64,000 nt of DNA from an uncultured Steroidobacter sp. (GTDB lineage: Bacteria; Pseudomonadota; Gammaproteobacteria; Steroidobacterales; Steroidobacteraceae), in contig CALMII010000027.1 of the NCBI GenBank assembly GCA_937864115.1, positions 1 to 64,000 on the forward strand, read 5' to 3'. Positions 26,797-36,610 of this stretch are shown piece by piece (the stretch's first letter is position 1; every line of letters begins with the position of its first letter). The translations under genes and the position numbers were made by a program. The notes beneath the pieces were generated by a model. The model saw only the letters and a program-made list of their open reading frames with translations, ran no database searches and had not been told where the DNA came from.

Positions 26797-28062
26797 CTAC
26801 GCCTTGCGTAGCCCCAGGCACAGGAACGCGCTGATCTCGCGCGCGATGTGCTCGATCCGGTCTTCGGCGTGCGTGCCGGTGTCTTTCACCAGCCAGCTCA
26901 GGAAACCGGGCATCAGTATGAGCTGGGCCATCACGTCGTCGATGCGGATGCTGCCTTCGGCGCGGCCGATGTTCATGGCATTCATGTAGCCCTCGCTGAG
27001 CGCCGCGGCCTGCGGTTCCATCTGCGCCTGCGTTTCTCCTTTCAGGGCTTCGTGCCCGACCAGCGGAGCGAGCGGCGAGAGATCCGCGCGCAGGTAGGCG
27101 CGCGTGAGGGCGTGGAACGACGCAGCCAGGGCCTGCACGCGCGTGCCCTCGTACTTCGTCATGCATTCCATGATGTAGAGGAAGATGCGGAAGGCGCGCG
27201 AGTAGCAGGTCGCGAGCAGCGTCTGCTTGTCGCCCAGATGGTGGTACAGCGTGCGCTTGGTGGCGCCGACGTGACCGGCGATTTCTTCCAGCGACGTCGA
27301 ATCGATGCCCTTGCTGTTGAAGAGACGCGAGGCGATGGCGAGCAGCGTTTCGCGCTTGGCGTCGACGACGGCGTCGCGATCGAACACGCCGATGACGCGC
27401 GCGACCAGCGGCGACAGGTTGATGGGCTGGAACGGCGGCATCCCGCGCCGGTCGGTGGCGATGCCTTCGAGCACGAAGCTTTTCAGCGTCGCCGCAATCT
27501 GTTCGGAGCGATAGGCATTCGCGGCCGGCGCCCAGAAGCGCATCAGCGGCACCCACGTCACCAGGCTGATGATGGTGGAGGCGCTGATCGCGGTATCGCA
27601 TTCGCGCATCACGCCGTTGCGCGCACCGGTTTCGAGCACCTTCGCCAGGCGCGTGATGATGGCGTCGTACAGGCCCTGGATGATCTCGTGACGTTCCTGG
27701 TTCAGCACCGCAACCTCGGCGCGCGTCGCGATCTCCGGCTGCGTCGGATCGAGCATGCGATCGATGAACAGGCAGACGACTTCGGCTGCATCGCCGCCCA
27801 GACGCACGGCTTCGCCGAGATGCCGCGCCATGACTTCGCAGGAACGCCGGTAGCACTGGAAGACCAGGTCTTCGCGATCTTCGATGTACTGATAGAGCGT
27901 GGCGCGCGAGACGCCGAGGCTTTCCGCAATGTCGCTCAGCGACGTGAGCGAGACGCCGCTGGCATTCAGGTGCTTGGCTGCTGCATCGAGCATCTGCTCG
28001 TGCCGTACCGCAGCCGCACCGGGAAAATTCTGCCGGGCCAGTGCTTCACGACGCTTCTTCAT
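26797..28062 (-). CDS. Double TetR-type regulator (two TetR units in one chain)
   Basis: This 421-residue protein is twice the usual TetR length. The first helix-turn-helix is at about residues 22-66 (SLTSLSDIAESLGVSRATLY). A second one is at about 238-285 (STSLEEIAGHVGATKRTLYH). Each is followed by about 150 residues of mainly helical ligand/dimer domain. A single chain could therefore mimic a TetR dimer or bind two operators. The start chosen is the ATG at 28062 directly before the basic N-terminus; ribosome-binding site weak. It is divergent from a membrane-protein gene. The ligand is unknown; similar double regulators occur near lipid and steroid catabolism genes. Confidence 0.85.
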   Translation of the reverse strand: MKKRREALARQNFPGAAAVRHEQMLDAAAKHLNASGVSLTSLSDIAESLGVSRATLYQYIEDREDLVFQCYRRSCEVMARHLGEAVRLGGDAAEVVCLFIDRMLDPTQPEIATRAEVAVLNQERHEIIQGLYDAIITRLAKVLETGARNGVMRECDTAISASTIISLVTWVPLMRFWAPAANAYRSEQIAATLKSFVLEGIATDRRGMPPFQPINLSPLVARVIGVFDRDAVVDAKRETLLAIASRLFNSKGIDSTSLEEIAGHVGATKRTLYHHLGDKQTLLATCYSRAFRIFLYIMECMTKYEGTRVQALAASFHALTRAYLRADLSPLAPLVGHEALKGETQAQMEPQAAALSEGYMNAMNIGRAEGSIRIDDVMAQLILMPGFLSWLVKDTGTHAEDRIEHIAREISAFLCLGLRKA

Positions 28063-28224
28063 AGGGAACCGGGATTCATCTTCGCAGGATCGTTGTCGTA
28101 GTAGAGCATACCGCGGGTCAGCATCGCATCGCAGCATCGCTGCTCGCACGGGGACGGCCATCGATGCGACGGTTTATATTGCATCGCCGTTGCGAATGCG
28201 TGCGATGCGTTGACAGAACTCCAC

Positions 28225-29340
28225 ATGCGAACAAAGACAGCGTTTGGCTTTCTTGCCGTGCCGCTCGGCACGGCGCCGCTGCTCGTCATCCTGACGTTCA
28301 GCGTCCTGCTGTTCCTGGCGTTGAAGGCCACCCTGTTCGGACTTCCGCTGGGGCTGCTGCTGTTCACCGGTTTCCTCAACTACACGTTCGCGCTGCTGGA
28401 CAGCGTTATCAACGACGATGCCGAGCCGCCGGTGCTGTCGATCGAGATGATGAATCCCGTCAGCGCGCCGCGCTCGCTGGTGCTGCTGGCGCTGGTGCTG
28501 GTCGCATTCTTCACCTCGCAGGCGGCGGTCTACTGGTTCGGCGCGGCGCTGGGCGTCATCGCCGGCATCGGGTGCGCCGCGATTCTTCCCGCACTGCTCG
28601 CGATCCAGGCCATCACGGGCTCGACCGTGCAGGCCTTCAACGTGCTTACGGCCGTGCGGTTGATCGGGCGTCTCGGCGCCGATTACGCAACGCTCGTGGT
28701 GTTCGTCGTCGCCGCGACGTTGATCGGAATGTTCGCGCTGTCATTGGCCATCCTGCCGACCCTCCTGAAGCTCGCGATCGCCATGTATCTCTGGCTCGCC
28801 TCGTTCTGCCTGATCGGCGGCGTGGTGCGCGAACGGGGCGACGATCTCGGACTCGAGGATGCCTGGACACCTGAGCGCTTCGAATCAGACGAAGACGCTG
28901 ATCAGGAGCGTTTACGTACGCAGTTCGTCGATCGCATCTATGCCGAGTGGCGCGGCGGCGCTCATGCCAACGCCTGGCAGAGCGTCATGGAGCGCGTGGG
29001 CCAGGGAGCGAATGTTCTGGTCGAACTCGAATGGCTGTACGAACGCATCGCACGCTGGCCCGATCCGCGGCTCGCCAACCGCCTGGCGCGCGAAATCCTG
29101 CCGCGGCTGCTCGCGGCGCGACGCAATGGCGAAGCCGTCGACATGGTGCGGGCGCGGGTGCGCGCCGATCCGCAGTTCCGGCTGCAATCGAGCGGCGATC
29201 TGCTGCAGATCGTCGGGCTGGTGCGCGATGCCGGCGACCGGCCGACGGCCCGGACCCTGTTGCACGACTTCGACCGGTTCTATCCGGACGACGCAGCACG
29301 AACGGCCGCTACCGAGTTGATTCAGCAACTGGAACGCTGA
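28225..29340 (+). CDS. Hypothetical multi-pass membrane protein with a soluble helical C-terminus
   Basis: This 371-residue protein has about five hydrophobic segments in residues 10-205, followed by about 165 soluble, Arg-rich, probably helical residues (ERLRTQF, LLAARRNGEAV, ARTLLHDFDRFYP) that look like tetratricopeptide-type helices. The membrane half resembles the DUF4013 style of small integral membrane proteins, but I do not recognise the family with certainty. It starts at the ATG at 28225; a TTG at 28210 is possible. It is divergent from the double TetR gene and precedes the Rieske gene by 56 bases. Confidence 0.55.
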   Translation: MRTKTAFGFLAVPLGTAPLLVILTFSVLLFLALKATLFGLPLGLLLFTGFLNYTFALLDSVINDDAEPPVLSIEMMNPVSAPRSLVLLALVLVAFFTSQAAVYWFGAALGVIAGIGCAAILPALLAIQAITGSTVQAFNVLTAVRLIGRLGADYATLVVFVVAATLIGMFALSLAILPTLLKLAIAMYLWLASFCLIGGVVRERGDDLGLEDAWTPERFESDEDADQERLRTQFVDRIYAEWRGGAHANAWQSVMERVGQGANVLVELEWLYERIARWPDPRLANRLAREILPRLLAARRNGEAVDMVRARVRADPQFRLQSSGDLLQIVGLVRDAGDRPTARTLLHDFDRFYPDDAARTAATELIQQLER

Positions 29341-29396
29341 TCTTCGAGCAATCCATGCTCAGGGCAGCGCGCACGTCCCCTGGCTACAATCGGCCC

Positions 29397-30425
29397 ATGC
29401 AAACGCCAGCCGCCGCCTTCTATACCAGCGCCGCCCGCCTGCAGCTCGAACACGACGACGTGCTCGCCCGGGCCTGGCAGGTGGTCGGTCATGTCGGGCA
29501 ACTGCAGAAATCGGGCGACTACTTCACGGCGCAGATCGGTAACGAGCCGCTGCTCTTCGTCAACGATCACGGCACCCTTCGCGGCTACTTCAATGTCTGC
29601 CGGCATCGCGCCGGTCCGGTCGCGATCGGCTGCGGCCATGCATCGCGCCTGGTCTGTCGCTATCACGGCTGGACGTACGAACTGTCGGGCAGGCTGCTGC
29701 GCACGACCGAGATGGAAGGCGCGGATTTCGATCCGTCACAGATTCATCTGCAGCCCGTCGCGGTGCATCTGTTCGGGCCCGTCATCTTCGCGGCGCTCGA
29801 TCCGGCCACGCCGCCGTTCGATGCGCTGTTTCCCGGCGTCGCCGCGCGCTGCGCGCCGCTGGACATCGACCGGATGCAGTACGTCATGACGCGCAACTAC
29901 CCGGTGAAATCCAACTGGAAGGTGTACGTCGACAACTACCTCGAGGGTTATCACATCCCGCTGGTGCATCCGTCGCTGAATCGCGAGATCGACTATCGCC
30001 AGTACATCACCGAACTCGGCGAACGCTACGTGCTGCAGTACGCGCCGGTGCGCGAAGGCACGGCACAGCTGTACGGCGGCAGCGCCGGCAACCAGGAAGC
30101 CGTCTACTACTGGCTGTTCCCCAACATCATGCTGAACATCTACGAAGGCCAGATGCAGACCAATGTGGTGATTCCCGTCGATGCGAATCACACCGTCGTG
30201 CGCTTCGACTGGTTTGCGCTGCCGGCAGTGACCGAAGGCGCAGACGCCCAGGCCCGCTGGGACAAACTCGTCGCCTTCAGCGAAGAGGTGCAGGCCGAAG
30301 ACGCCGGCATCTGCGAAATCGTGCAGAACAACATCGGCTCGCGCGCCTATCGATCCGGTCCCTACTCGCCGAAACGCGAAAGCGGTGTGCATCTGTTTCA
30401 TACGCTGATGCGCGCGTGGGACTGA
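29397..30425 (+). CDS. Rieske non-heme iron oxygenase, alpha subunit
   Basis: This 342-residue protein has the two domains of a ring-hydroxylating or amine-type Rieske oxygenase. The 2Fe-2S site is Cys68-x-His70 and Cys87-x2-His90. The mononuclear iron site is His186 and His191 in EGYHIPLVHP, with Asp302 in AEDAGICE as third ligand. The enzyme needs a reductase; none is encoded nearby. The sequence is shorter than aromatic dioxygenases (about 430) and closer to choline- or carnitine-monooxygenase-like proteins, so the substrate may be a small quaternary amine or aromatic. It ends just before a strong hairpin. Confidence 0.9.
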   Translation: MQTPAAAFYTSAARLQLEHDDVLARAWQVVGHVGQLQKSGDYFTAQIGNEPLLFVNDHGTLRGYFNVCRHRAGPVAIGCGHASRLVCRYHGWTYELSGRLLRTTEMEGADFDPSQIHLQPVAVHLFGPVIFAALDPATPPFDALFPGVAARCAPLDIDRMQYVMTRNYPVKSNWKVYVDNYLEGYHIPLVHPSLNREIDYRQYITELGERYVLQYAPVREGTAQLYGGSAGNQEAVYYWLFPNIMLNIYEGQMQTNVVIPVDANHTVVRFDWFALPAVTEGADAQARWDKLVAFSEEVQAEDAGICEIVQNNIGSRAYRSGPYSPKRESGVHLFHTLMRAWD

Positions 30426-30454
30426 AAAGCCCGCCGCCTGTCTGATCGGACCCT

Positions 30455-30486
30455 TACTTTTTCTCATGTACACATGAGAAAAAGTA
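30455..30486. terminator. Perfect inverted repeat, probable terminator of the Rieske gene
   Basis: TACTTTTTCTCATGT and its exact complement (15-base arms) are separated by 2 bases. It lies 29 bases after the oxygenase stop. A/T-rich arms bring T-runs on both strands, so it may work in either direction. Confidence 0.65.
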
Positions 30487-30590
30487 TTCCTGCCTCGTCT
30501 TCATGAATGTCGTGCACCTTCCCGCCTTGGTCGCGGGCCGGGCGATCCCTACAGTGCGATCCCATCAAGGAACCGGATTGGGGAATCGCC

Positions 30591-31853
30591 ATGTTCAAGT
30601 CTTCGCGCCCGTTGTCGATCGCCGTCGCACTGCTGCCGCTCACCGCGGCCGGCATCATCCTGTCCGGTTGCAGCAGCGAGGCAGATCCGGTGCCGATGGC
30701 GGCCGCGCCTTCTGTCACCGTTGCTGCCGCACTCGAGCGCGACGTCACGGAATGGGATGAATTCACCGGGCGGCTCGAAGCCGTGGAGTCGGTGGAAGTC
30801 CGACCGCGCGTGACGGGTTACATCGAGAGCGTCAACTTCACCGAGGGCAGCATCGTCCGCAAGGGCGATCTGCTGTTCGTCATCGACCCGCGTCCCTATC
30901 GCGCAGCACTCGACAAGGCGAGCGCCGAACTCACGCGTGCACAGGCGCGCGCCGAACTCGCCGCAAGCGATGTGAAGCGCAGCGAGAAACTGCTCGCGAT
31001 CAAGGCCGTGTCGCAGGAAGAGTACGACCAGCGCGTCAACAGCGCGCGCGAAGCCAATGCAACGGTCGGCGCCGCGCGTGCCGCCGTGGAAGCGGCGCGA
31101 CTCGATCTCGATTTCACGCGCGTGACGGCGCCGATCGCCGGCCGCGTCAGCAAGGCCGAAGTCACCGCGGGCAACCTGGTGTCGGCGGGTTCGGGAGCGG
31201 CGCCGCTGCTGACCTCGGTCGTCTCGGTCGATCCGATCTACGTCAGCTTCGAAGGCGATGAGCAGGTGTACCTCAAGTACAACGAGCTTGCGCGGCGCGG
31301 CGAACGCGAGAGTTCGCGCGACGCAGCGAATCCCGTGCAGATGGGCCTCGCCAACGAGGACGGCTATCCGCACACCGGCTCGATGGTGTTCGTCGACAAC
31401 CAGATCGATCCGCGCACCGGCACGATCCGCGCGCGCGCCGCGTTCTCGAACAAGGACGGCTACTTCACGCCGGGACTGTTCGCGCGAGTGAAGCTGCTGG
31501 GCCACAACAAGTATCCCGCAGTGCTGGTCGACGATCGCGCCATCGGTACGGATCAGAGCCAGAAGTTCGTTTACGTGATCGATGCGGAAAACAAGATCAC
31601 GTATCGCGGCGTGAAGATCGGCCGGCTCACCGATGGCCTGCGCATCGTTCATGAAGGCCTGTCGCCCGGAGAACAGGTTGTCGTCAACGGACTGCAGCGC
31701 GTGCATCCCGGCATCGTTGTCCAGCCGGAGCGGGTGGCGATGGATGCCCGCCTGAGCAGTGAGCAGCGCTTCGCCGCGGGACGCGCCCCCTCCCCAACCC
31801 TCCCCCGCGTTGCGGAGGAGGGAGCGGACCCGAAGGCCGGCGCGCCACTCTAG
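30591..31853 (+). CDS. RND efflux periplasmic adaptor (membrane fusion protein)
   Basis: This 420-residue lipoprotein has the signal ends LSGC, and the Cys would be acylated. A lipoyl-like half domain (RPRVTGYIESVNFTEGSIV) comes next, then a coiled-coil hairpin (about residues 105-165) that docks on the outer-membrane channel. The second lipoyl half with APIAGRVSKAEVTAGN and the beta-barrel domain follow. It is the first gene of a tripartite RND operon. The final 20 or so residues (APSPTLPRVAEEG and onward) are written by a family B palindrome and probably form a floppy tail. Confidence 0.93.
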   Translation: MFKSSRPLSIAVALLPLTAAGIILSGCSSEADPVPMAAAPSVTVAAALERDVTEWDEFTGRLEAVESVEVRPRVTGYIESVNFTEGSIVRKGDLLFVIDPRPYRAALDKASAELTRAQARAELAASDVKRSEKLLAIKAVSQEEYDQRVNSAREANATVGAARAAVEAARLDLDFTRVTAPIAGRVSKAEVTAGNLVSAGSGAAPLLTSVVSVDPIYVSFEGDEQVYLKYNELARRGERESSRDAANPVQMGLANEDGYPHTGSMVFVDNQIDPRTGTIRARAAFSNKDGYFTPGLFARVKLLGHNKYPAVLVDDRAIGTDQSQKFVYVIDAENKITYRGVKIGRLTDGLRIVHEGLSPGEQVVVNGLQRVHPGIVVQPERVAMDARLSSEQRFAAGRAPSPTLPRVAEEGADPKAGAPL

Positions 31854-31921
31854 ATCCGATCCCGATCAGCCGCAGTTCCTCTTCCCCTCCTCCGCTCTGC
31901 GGGGGAGGGCAGGGAGGGGGC
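31785..31921 (+). repeat. Family B palindrome spanning the adaptor stop codon
   Basis: The left half (CCCTCCCCCGCGTTGCGGAG) is read in frame at the end of the adaptor gene; its stop lies in the spacer. The mirror half (CTCCGCTCTGCGGGGGAGGG) is in the gap before the RND pump gene. It is the longest-spaced copy, spanning about 137 bases. Confidence 0.85.
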
Positions 31922-31951
31922 TTCTCTTCACTTTCATCGACGAAGTGACCC

Positions 31952-34900
31952 ATGAACATTTCCCGCTTCTTCATCGACCGTCCGATCTTTGCAGGCGTGC
32001 TGTCGATCATCATTTTCCTGGTCGGCGCGATTGCCATGTGGCTGCTGCCGATCAGCCAGTACCCCGAAGTCGTTCCGCCTTCCGTCGTCGTTCGCGCGCA
32101 ATACCCCGGCGCGAATCCGAAAGTGATCGCGGAGACGGTCGCCGCGCCGCTCGAGCAGGAAATCAACGGCGTCGAGAACATGCTCTACATGTCCTCGCAG
32201 GCCACCAGCGACGGCTCCATGATCCTCACCGTCACGTTCCGTCTCGGCACCAACGTCGACAACGCGCAGGTGCAGGTGCAGAACCGCGTCTCCCAGGCCC
32301 TGCCGCGCCTGCCCGAGGACGTGCGCCGGCTCGGCGTCACGACGCTCAAGAGTTCGCCCGACCTGCTGATGGTCGTGCATCTCATCTCGCCGGACGGCCG
32401 CTACGACACGGCCTACCTGCGCAACTACGCGACCTTGCAGATCCGCGACGTGCTGGCCCGCCTGCCCGGCATGGGCGACGTGCGCCTGTTCGGCTCGGGC
32501 GACTACTCGATGCGCGTGTGGCTCGATCCCGACCGGATCGCGAGCCGCGGACTGCTGCCGAGCGATGTCGTGAAAGCCATCCGCGAACAGAACGTGCAGG
32601 TCGCGGCCGGCCAGATCGGCGCGCCGCCGAATGCCGGTAACAGCGACTACCAGCTCAATGTCACGACCACCGGCCGGCTGATCACCGAACAGGAATTCGG
32701 CGACATCATCGTCAAGACCCTGCCCGACGGCTCCGTCACGACGCTCAAGGACGTGGCCCGCATCGAACTCGGCGTCGGCCAGTACTCGCTGCGCGCGCTG
32801 CTCAGCAATCAGCCCGCCGTGGCGATCCCGGTCTCGCAGGCACCGAACGCCAATGCGCTGGAACTCTCCGACGCCGTGCGCGAAACCATGGCGGAGCTGA
32901 GCAAGAATTTTCCGGAAGGCGTGCAGTACGAGATCGTCTACGACCCGACCATCTTCGTCCGCGATTCCATCAAGGCCGTCGTCGAGACGCTGATCGAAGC
33001 GCTGCTGCTGGTCGTGATCGTGGTCATCGTGTTCCTGCAGACCTGGCGCGCGTCGATCATTCCGCTGCTGGCGGTGCCCGTGTCGATCATCGGCACGTTC
33101 GCGCTGATGCTGGCCTTCGGTTTCTCGATCAATGCGCTGTCGCTGTTCGGCCTGGTGCTGGCCATCGGCATCGTGGTCGATGACGCCATCGTCGTGGTCG
33201 AGAACGTCGAGCGCAACATCGAAGCCGGGCTCGCGCCGCGCGAAGCGACGTACAAGGCGATGCAGGAAGTCAGCGGCCCGATCATTGCGATCGCGCTGGT
33301 GCTGGTCGCAGTGTTCGCGCCGATCGCGTTCATCACCGGGCTCACCGGCCAGTTCTACAAACAGTTCGCGCTCACGATCGCCATCTCGACGGTGATCTCC
33401 GCGATCAACTCCCTGACCCTGAGCCCGGCGCTCGCCGCGTTGCTGCTCAAACCCCACGGCGCGAAGCCGGATGCGCTGACCCGCGGCATGAACCGTGTGC
33501 TGGGTGGCTTCTTCCGGCGGTTCAACGCGTTCTTCGACCGCTCCGCCAAAAGCTATGTCGGCGGCGTGCGCGGCGTACTCGCACACAAGTCGATCGCCAT
33601 GAGTATCTTCGCCGGGCTGTTGCTGCTGACGTGGGTGATGTTCCAGGTCGTGCCGCAGGGCTTCATCCCGGTGCAGGACAAGCAGTACCTGGTCGCGGTC
33701 GTGCAGCTGCCGAACGGCGCATCGCTGGACCGCACCGAGCAGGTCGTGCACCAGGTCAGCGAGATCGGCCTGAAGACACCGGGCGTGGTCAATGCGGTGC
33801 AGTTTCCGGGGCTGTCGATCGCGGGCTTCACCAACAGCCCGAATTCGGCGCTGGTGTTCTTTGCGCTGGCCGATTTCGACGAGCGCAAGTCCGCGGAGCT
33901 CTACGGCCTCAACATCGCCAACGCGCTGAACCGCGAACTCGGTACGATCCAGGAAGCGCAGATCGCCGTGTTCCCGCCGCCGGCCGTGCAGGGCCTCGGC
34001 GCCATCGGCGGCTTCAAGCTGCAGGTCGAGGATCGCGCCGATCTCGGCTACGACGAACTGTATCGCATCACTCAGGAAGTCATGGGCAAGGCGCGTCAGG
34101 CGCCCGAACTCACCGGCGTGTTCTCGACCTATGAAGTGAGCGTGCCGCAGATCCAGGCCGACGTGAATCGAGTGAAGGCCAAGGAGCACGGAGTGGCGCT
34201 CAACGACGTGTTCGAAACACTGCAGGCGTATCTCGGCTCGGTGTACGTCAACGACTTCAATCGTTTCGGCCGCACCTACCAGGTGATCGCGCAGGCGGAC
34301 GCGCCGTTCCGCTCGAAGGCCGAAGACATCCTGCGGCTGCAGACGCGCAACGAACGCGGCGAGATGCTGCCGCTGGGTTCGATCATCCGCGTATCGGAGA
34401 GCTACGGACCGGATCGCGTGTTCCGCTACAACGGCTATCTCACCGCCGACATCAACGGCGGCCCGGCGCCCGGCTATTCCACCGGCCAGGCGAAGGCCGC
34501 GATGGAACGCATCCTCGCCGAGACCCTGCCGAACAGCGTGAAGTACGAGTGGACCGATCTCACGTACCAGGAAGTGATCGCGGGCAACAGCTCCGTGTTC
34601 ATCTTCCCGCTGTGCGTGCTGCTGGTCGTGCTGGTGCTCGCTGCGCTCTATGAGAGCTGGACGCTGCCGCTCGCGATCGTGCTGATCGTGCCGATGGCAT
34701 TGCTGTCGGCGATTGCCGGCGTGTGGCTCTCCGGCGGCGACAACAACATCTTCACCCAGATCGCGTTCTTCGTGCTGGTCGGTCTCGCCAGCAAGAACGC
34801 CATCCTGATCGTGGAGTTCGCGAAGGACCGCGAGCTGGCCGGCGTGCCGCCGGTGGCTGCGGCCCTGGAAGCGGCGCAGTTGCGGTTGCGTCCGATCCTG

Positions 34901-35131
34901 ATGACGTCCATCGCCTTCATCATGGGTGTCGTGCCGCTGGTTCTTTCGTCGGGGGCCGGTGCGGAGATGCGCCACGCCATCGGTGTTGCCGTGTTCTCCG
35001 GCATGCTCGGCGTGACGTTCTTCGGCCTGTTCCTGACCCCGGTGTTCTATGTCCTGCTGCGCGCCGTCGCAAAAGAGAAGAAGCTCAAGTCGCATGGGGC
35101 GGTAGCAGTGGAAGGAGTGTCACATGCGTAA
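31952..35131 (+). CDS. RND family inner-membrane efflux pump (HAE1 type)
   Basis: This 1059-residue pump resembles AcrB and MexB in length and layout. The N-terminus MNISRFFIDRPIFAGVLSI is the first transmembrane helix. Two large periplasmic loops follow, each between membrane helices, and the proton relay has paired Asp residues in LVLAIGIVVDDAIVVVEN (helix 4). The pump trimer takes hydrophobic drugs, dyes or detergents from the periplasm and exports them with proton import. The adaptor lies upstream and the outer-membrane channel overlaps its 3' end by 8 bases. No local repressor is evident. Confidence 0.96.
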   Translation: MNISRFFIDRPIFAGVLSIIIFLVGAIAMWLLPISQYPEVVPPSVVVRAQYPGANPKVIAETVAAPLEQEINGVENMLYMSSQATSDGSMILTVTFRLGTNVDNAQVQVQNRVSQALPRLPEDVRRLGVTTLKSSPDLLMVVHLISPDGRYDTAYLRNYATLQIRDVLARLPGMGDVRLFGSGDYSMRVWLDPDRIASRGLLPSDVVKAIREQNVQVAAGQIGAPPNAGNSDYQLNVTTTGRLITEQEFGDIIVKTLPDGSVTTLKDVARIELGVGQYSLRALLSNQPAVAIPVSQAPNANALELSDAVRETMAELSKNFPEGVQYEIVYDPTIFVRDSIKAVVETLIEALLLVVIVVIVFLQTWRASIIPLLAVPVSIIGTFALMLAFGFSINALSLFGLVLAIGIVVDDAIVVVENVERNIEAGLAPREATYKAMQEVSGPIIAIALVLVAVFAPIAFITGLTGQFYKQFALTIAISTVISAINSLTLSPALAALLLKPHGAKPDALTRGMNRVLGGFFRRFNAFFDRSAKSYVGGVRGVLAHKSIAMSIFAGLLLLTWVMFQVVPQGFIPVQDKQYLVAVVQLPNGASLDRTEQVVHQVSEIGLKTPGVVNAVQFPGLSIAGFTNSPNSALVFFALADFDERKSAELYGLNIANALNRELGTIQEAQIAVFPPPAVQGLGAIGGFKLQVEDRADLGYDELYRITQEVMGKARQAPELTGVFSTYEVSVPQIQADVNRVKAKEHGVALNDVFETLQAYLGSVYVNDFNRFGRTYQVIAQADAPFRSKAEDILRLQTRNERGEMLPLGSIIRVSESYGPDRVFRYNGYLTADINGGPAPGYSTGQAKAAMERILAETLPNSVKYEWTDLTYQEVIAGNSSVFIFPLCVLLVVLVLAALYESWTLPLAIVLIVPMALLSAIAGVWLSGGDNNIFTQIAFFVLVGLASKNAILIVEFAKDRELAGVPPVAAALEAAQLRLRPILMTSIAFIMGVVPLVLSSGAGAEMRHAIGVAVFSGMLGVTFFGLFLTPVFYVLLRAVAKEKKLKSHGAVAVEGVSHA

Positions 35132-36608
35132 GAGAAACGATGAGCTGCGAGCAATGAGCAACGAGCCAGAGAGGAACCGCGCCGTGCGTTTGTCGAAAGT
35201 TGCGACCGTGCTGATCGCGACGGCCATTCTGGCGGCGTGCGCCGTGGGTCCGGATTACCGCGAACCGCAGGTTCCGACGCCGGATGCGTTCGTCGGCGTC
35301 GAAGGCGTGCAGGCATCGGCAGCGGATCTGGAACAGGATTTCTGGAAGTCCTTCAGCGATCCGACGTTGAACGAGCTGATCGAGGATGCCCTGCGCGCCA
35401 ATCACGACATCCGTATCGCGCTCGCGAATCTGCGCCAGGCGCGCGCCATTCACGGCGAGACGCGCCTGGATCTGGCGCCGACGGTCACGGCGGGCGGCGC
35501 CCACGTCGATGCACGCGCGAGCGAACGCCAGACGGTGCCGGGCGCGGATCGCGATCAGGACTATTACCAGGCGTCGTTCGATGCCTTCTGGGAACTCGAC
35601 TTCTTCGGCCGCAACCGTCGCAACAACGAAGCCGCGGCGGCCCTCGTGCAGGCGGCGGAAGCCGGCGTGTACGACACGCAGGTCACCGTGACGGCGGAAA
35701 CGGCGCGCAGCTACTTCGAACTGCGCGGCTCACAGCAACGGCTCGAAGTGGCGCGACGCAATGCGGACAACCAGGGCGAATCGCTGCGCATCACGCAGGC
35801 CCGTCTCGATGCGGGCCGCGGCACGCAGCTCGATGTGTCGCGCGCGCAGGCGCAGTTGAGCGCCACGCTCGCCACCATTCCGGATCTGGAAGCGGCCGTC
35901 ACCCGCGCGACACTGCGTCTCGGCGTTCTCACCGGCAGATCGCCGGAGGCGCTGCTGGCCACACTCAGTCCATCGCAGGCACTGCCTGCGCTGCCCGCGA
36001 CCTACAGCATCGGCACGCCGGAAAGCCTGCTGCGTCGTCGTCCCGACATCCGGGTGGCGGAGCGGCAGCTCGCCGCGTCCACCGCAGCGATCGGCGTTGC
36101 CGTGGCCGATCTGTTCCCGCGCATCTCCTTCGTCGGCAGCTGGGGATTCGATGCCGTGTCCTCCGGCGATCTCGGCAACGGCGCCAGCGAGAGCTACGCC
36201 TTCGGACCGAGCATCCAGTGGGCCGCGTTCGATCTCGGCCGCGTGCAGCAACGCATCCGGCAGCGCGAAGCCGCCAGCGACGGCGCGCTCGCCCGCTACG
36301 AACAGACCGTGCTGCGCGCGCTGGAGGAAACCGATGCCAGCCTGACCGATTACGCCAAGGCGCGCATCAAGCAGCAGCATCTGCAATCGAGCGCGTCGGC
36401 CTCGGCGCAGGCTGCGCAACTGGCGCGCGCGCGTTTCGACAGCGGCGTCGCCGACTTCCTCACCGTGCTCGACGCCGAACGCACGATGCTGGAAGCGGAA
36501 GATCGCCTCGCGCAGAGCGAGACGCAGACGGCGACCGCATTGCTTGCGATGTACAAGGCGCTCGGCGGCGGCTTCCGTCCGCTGCCGCGTGAAGCGGCGG
36601 TGCGGTAG
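35124..36608 (+). CDS. Outer-membrane channel lipoprotein (OprM/NodT family)
   Basis: This 494-residue protein is an outer-membrane efflux channel. A lipobox LAACAVGPDY lies at about residues 36-45, giving an N-terminal lipid anchor, and two repeated helical-coil domains make the tunnel. It starts at 35124, within the last codons of the pump gene, so translation is coupled. The first 15 or so residues (RKRNDELRAMSNEPE) are unusual; the Met at 35157 is an alternative start that better fits a signal peptide. The words GATGAG and GAGCAATGAGC here resemble family E repeats. Confidence 0.93.
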   Translation: MRKRNDELRAMSNEPERNRAVRLSKVATVLIATAILAACAVGPDYREPQVPTPDAFVGVEGVQASAADLEQDFWKSFSDPTLNELIEDALRANHDIRIALANLRQARAIHGETRLDLAPTVTAGGAHVDARASERQTVPGADRDQDYYQASFDAFWELDFFGRNRRNNEAAAALVQAAEAGVYDTQVTVTAETARSYFELRGSQQRLEVARRNADNQGESLRITQARLDAGRGTQLDVSRAQAQLSATLATIPDLEAAVTRATLRLGVLTGRSPEALLATLSPSQALPALPATYSIGTPESLLRRRPDIRVAERQLAASTAAIGVAVADLFPRISFVGSWGFDAVSSGDLGNGASESYAFGPSIQWAAFDLGRVQQRIRQREAASDGALARYEQTVLRALEETDASLTDYAKARIKQQHLQSSASASAQAAQLARARFDSGVADFLTVLDAERTMLEAEDRLAQSETQTATALLAMYKALGGGFRPLPREAAVR

Positions 36609-36610
36609 GA

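Noticed and set aside
35124..35160. The first dozen codons of the outer-membrane channel as a family E insertion
   Set aside because: GATGAG and GAGCAATGAGC words recall family E, but no mirror arm is present, so the link is too weak to list as a repeat.
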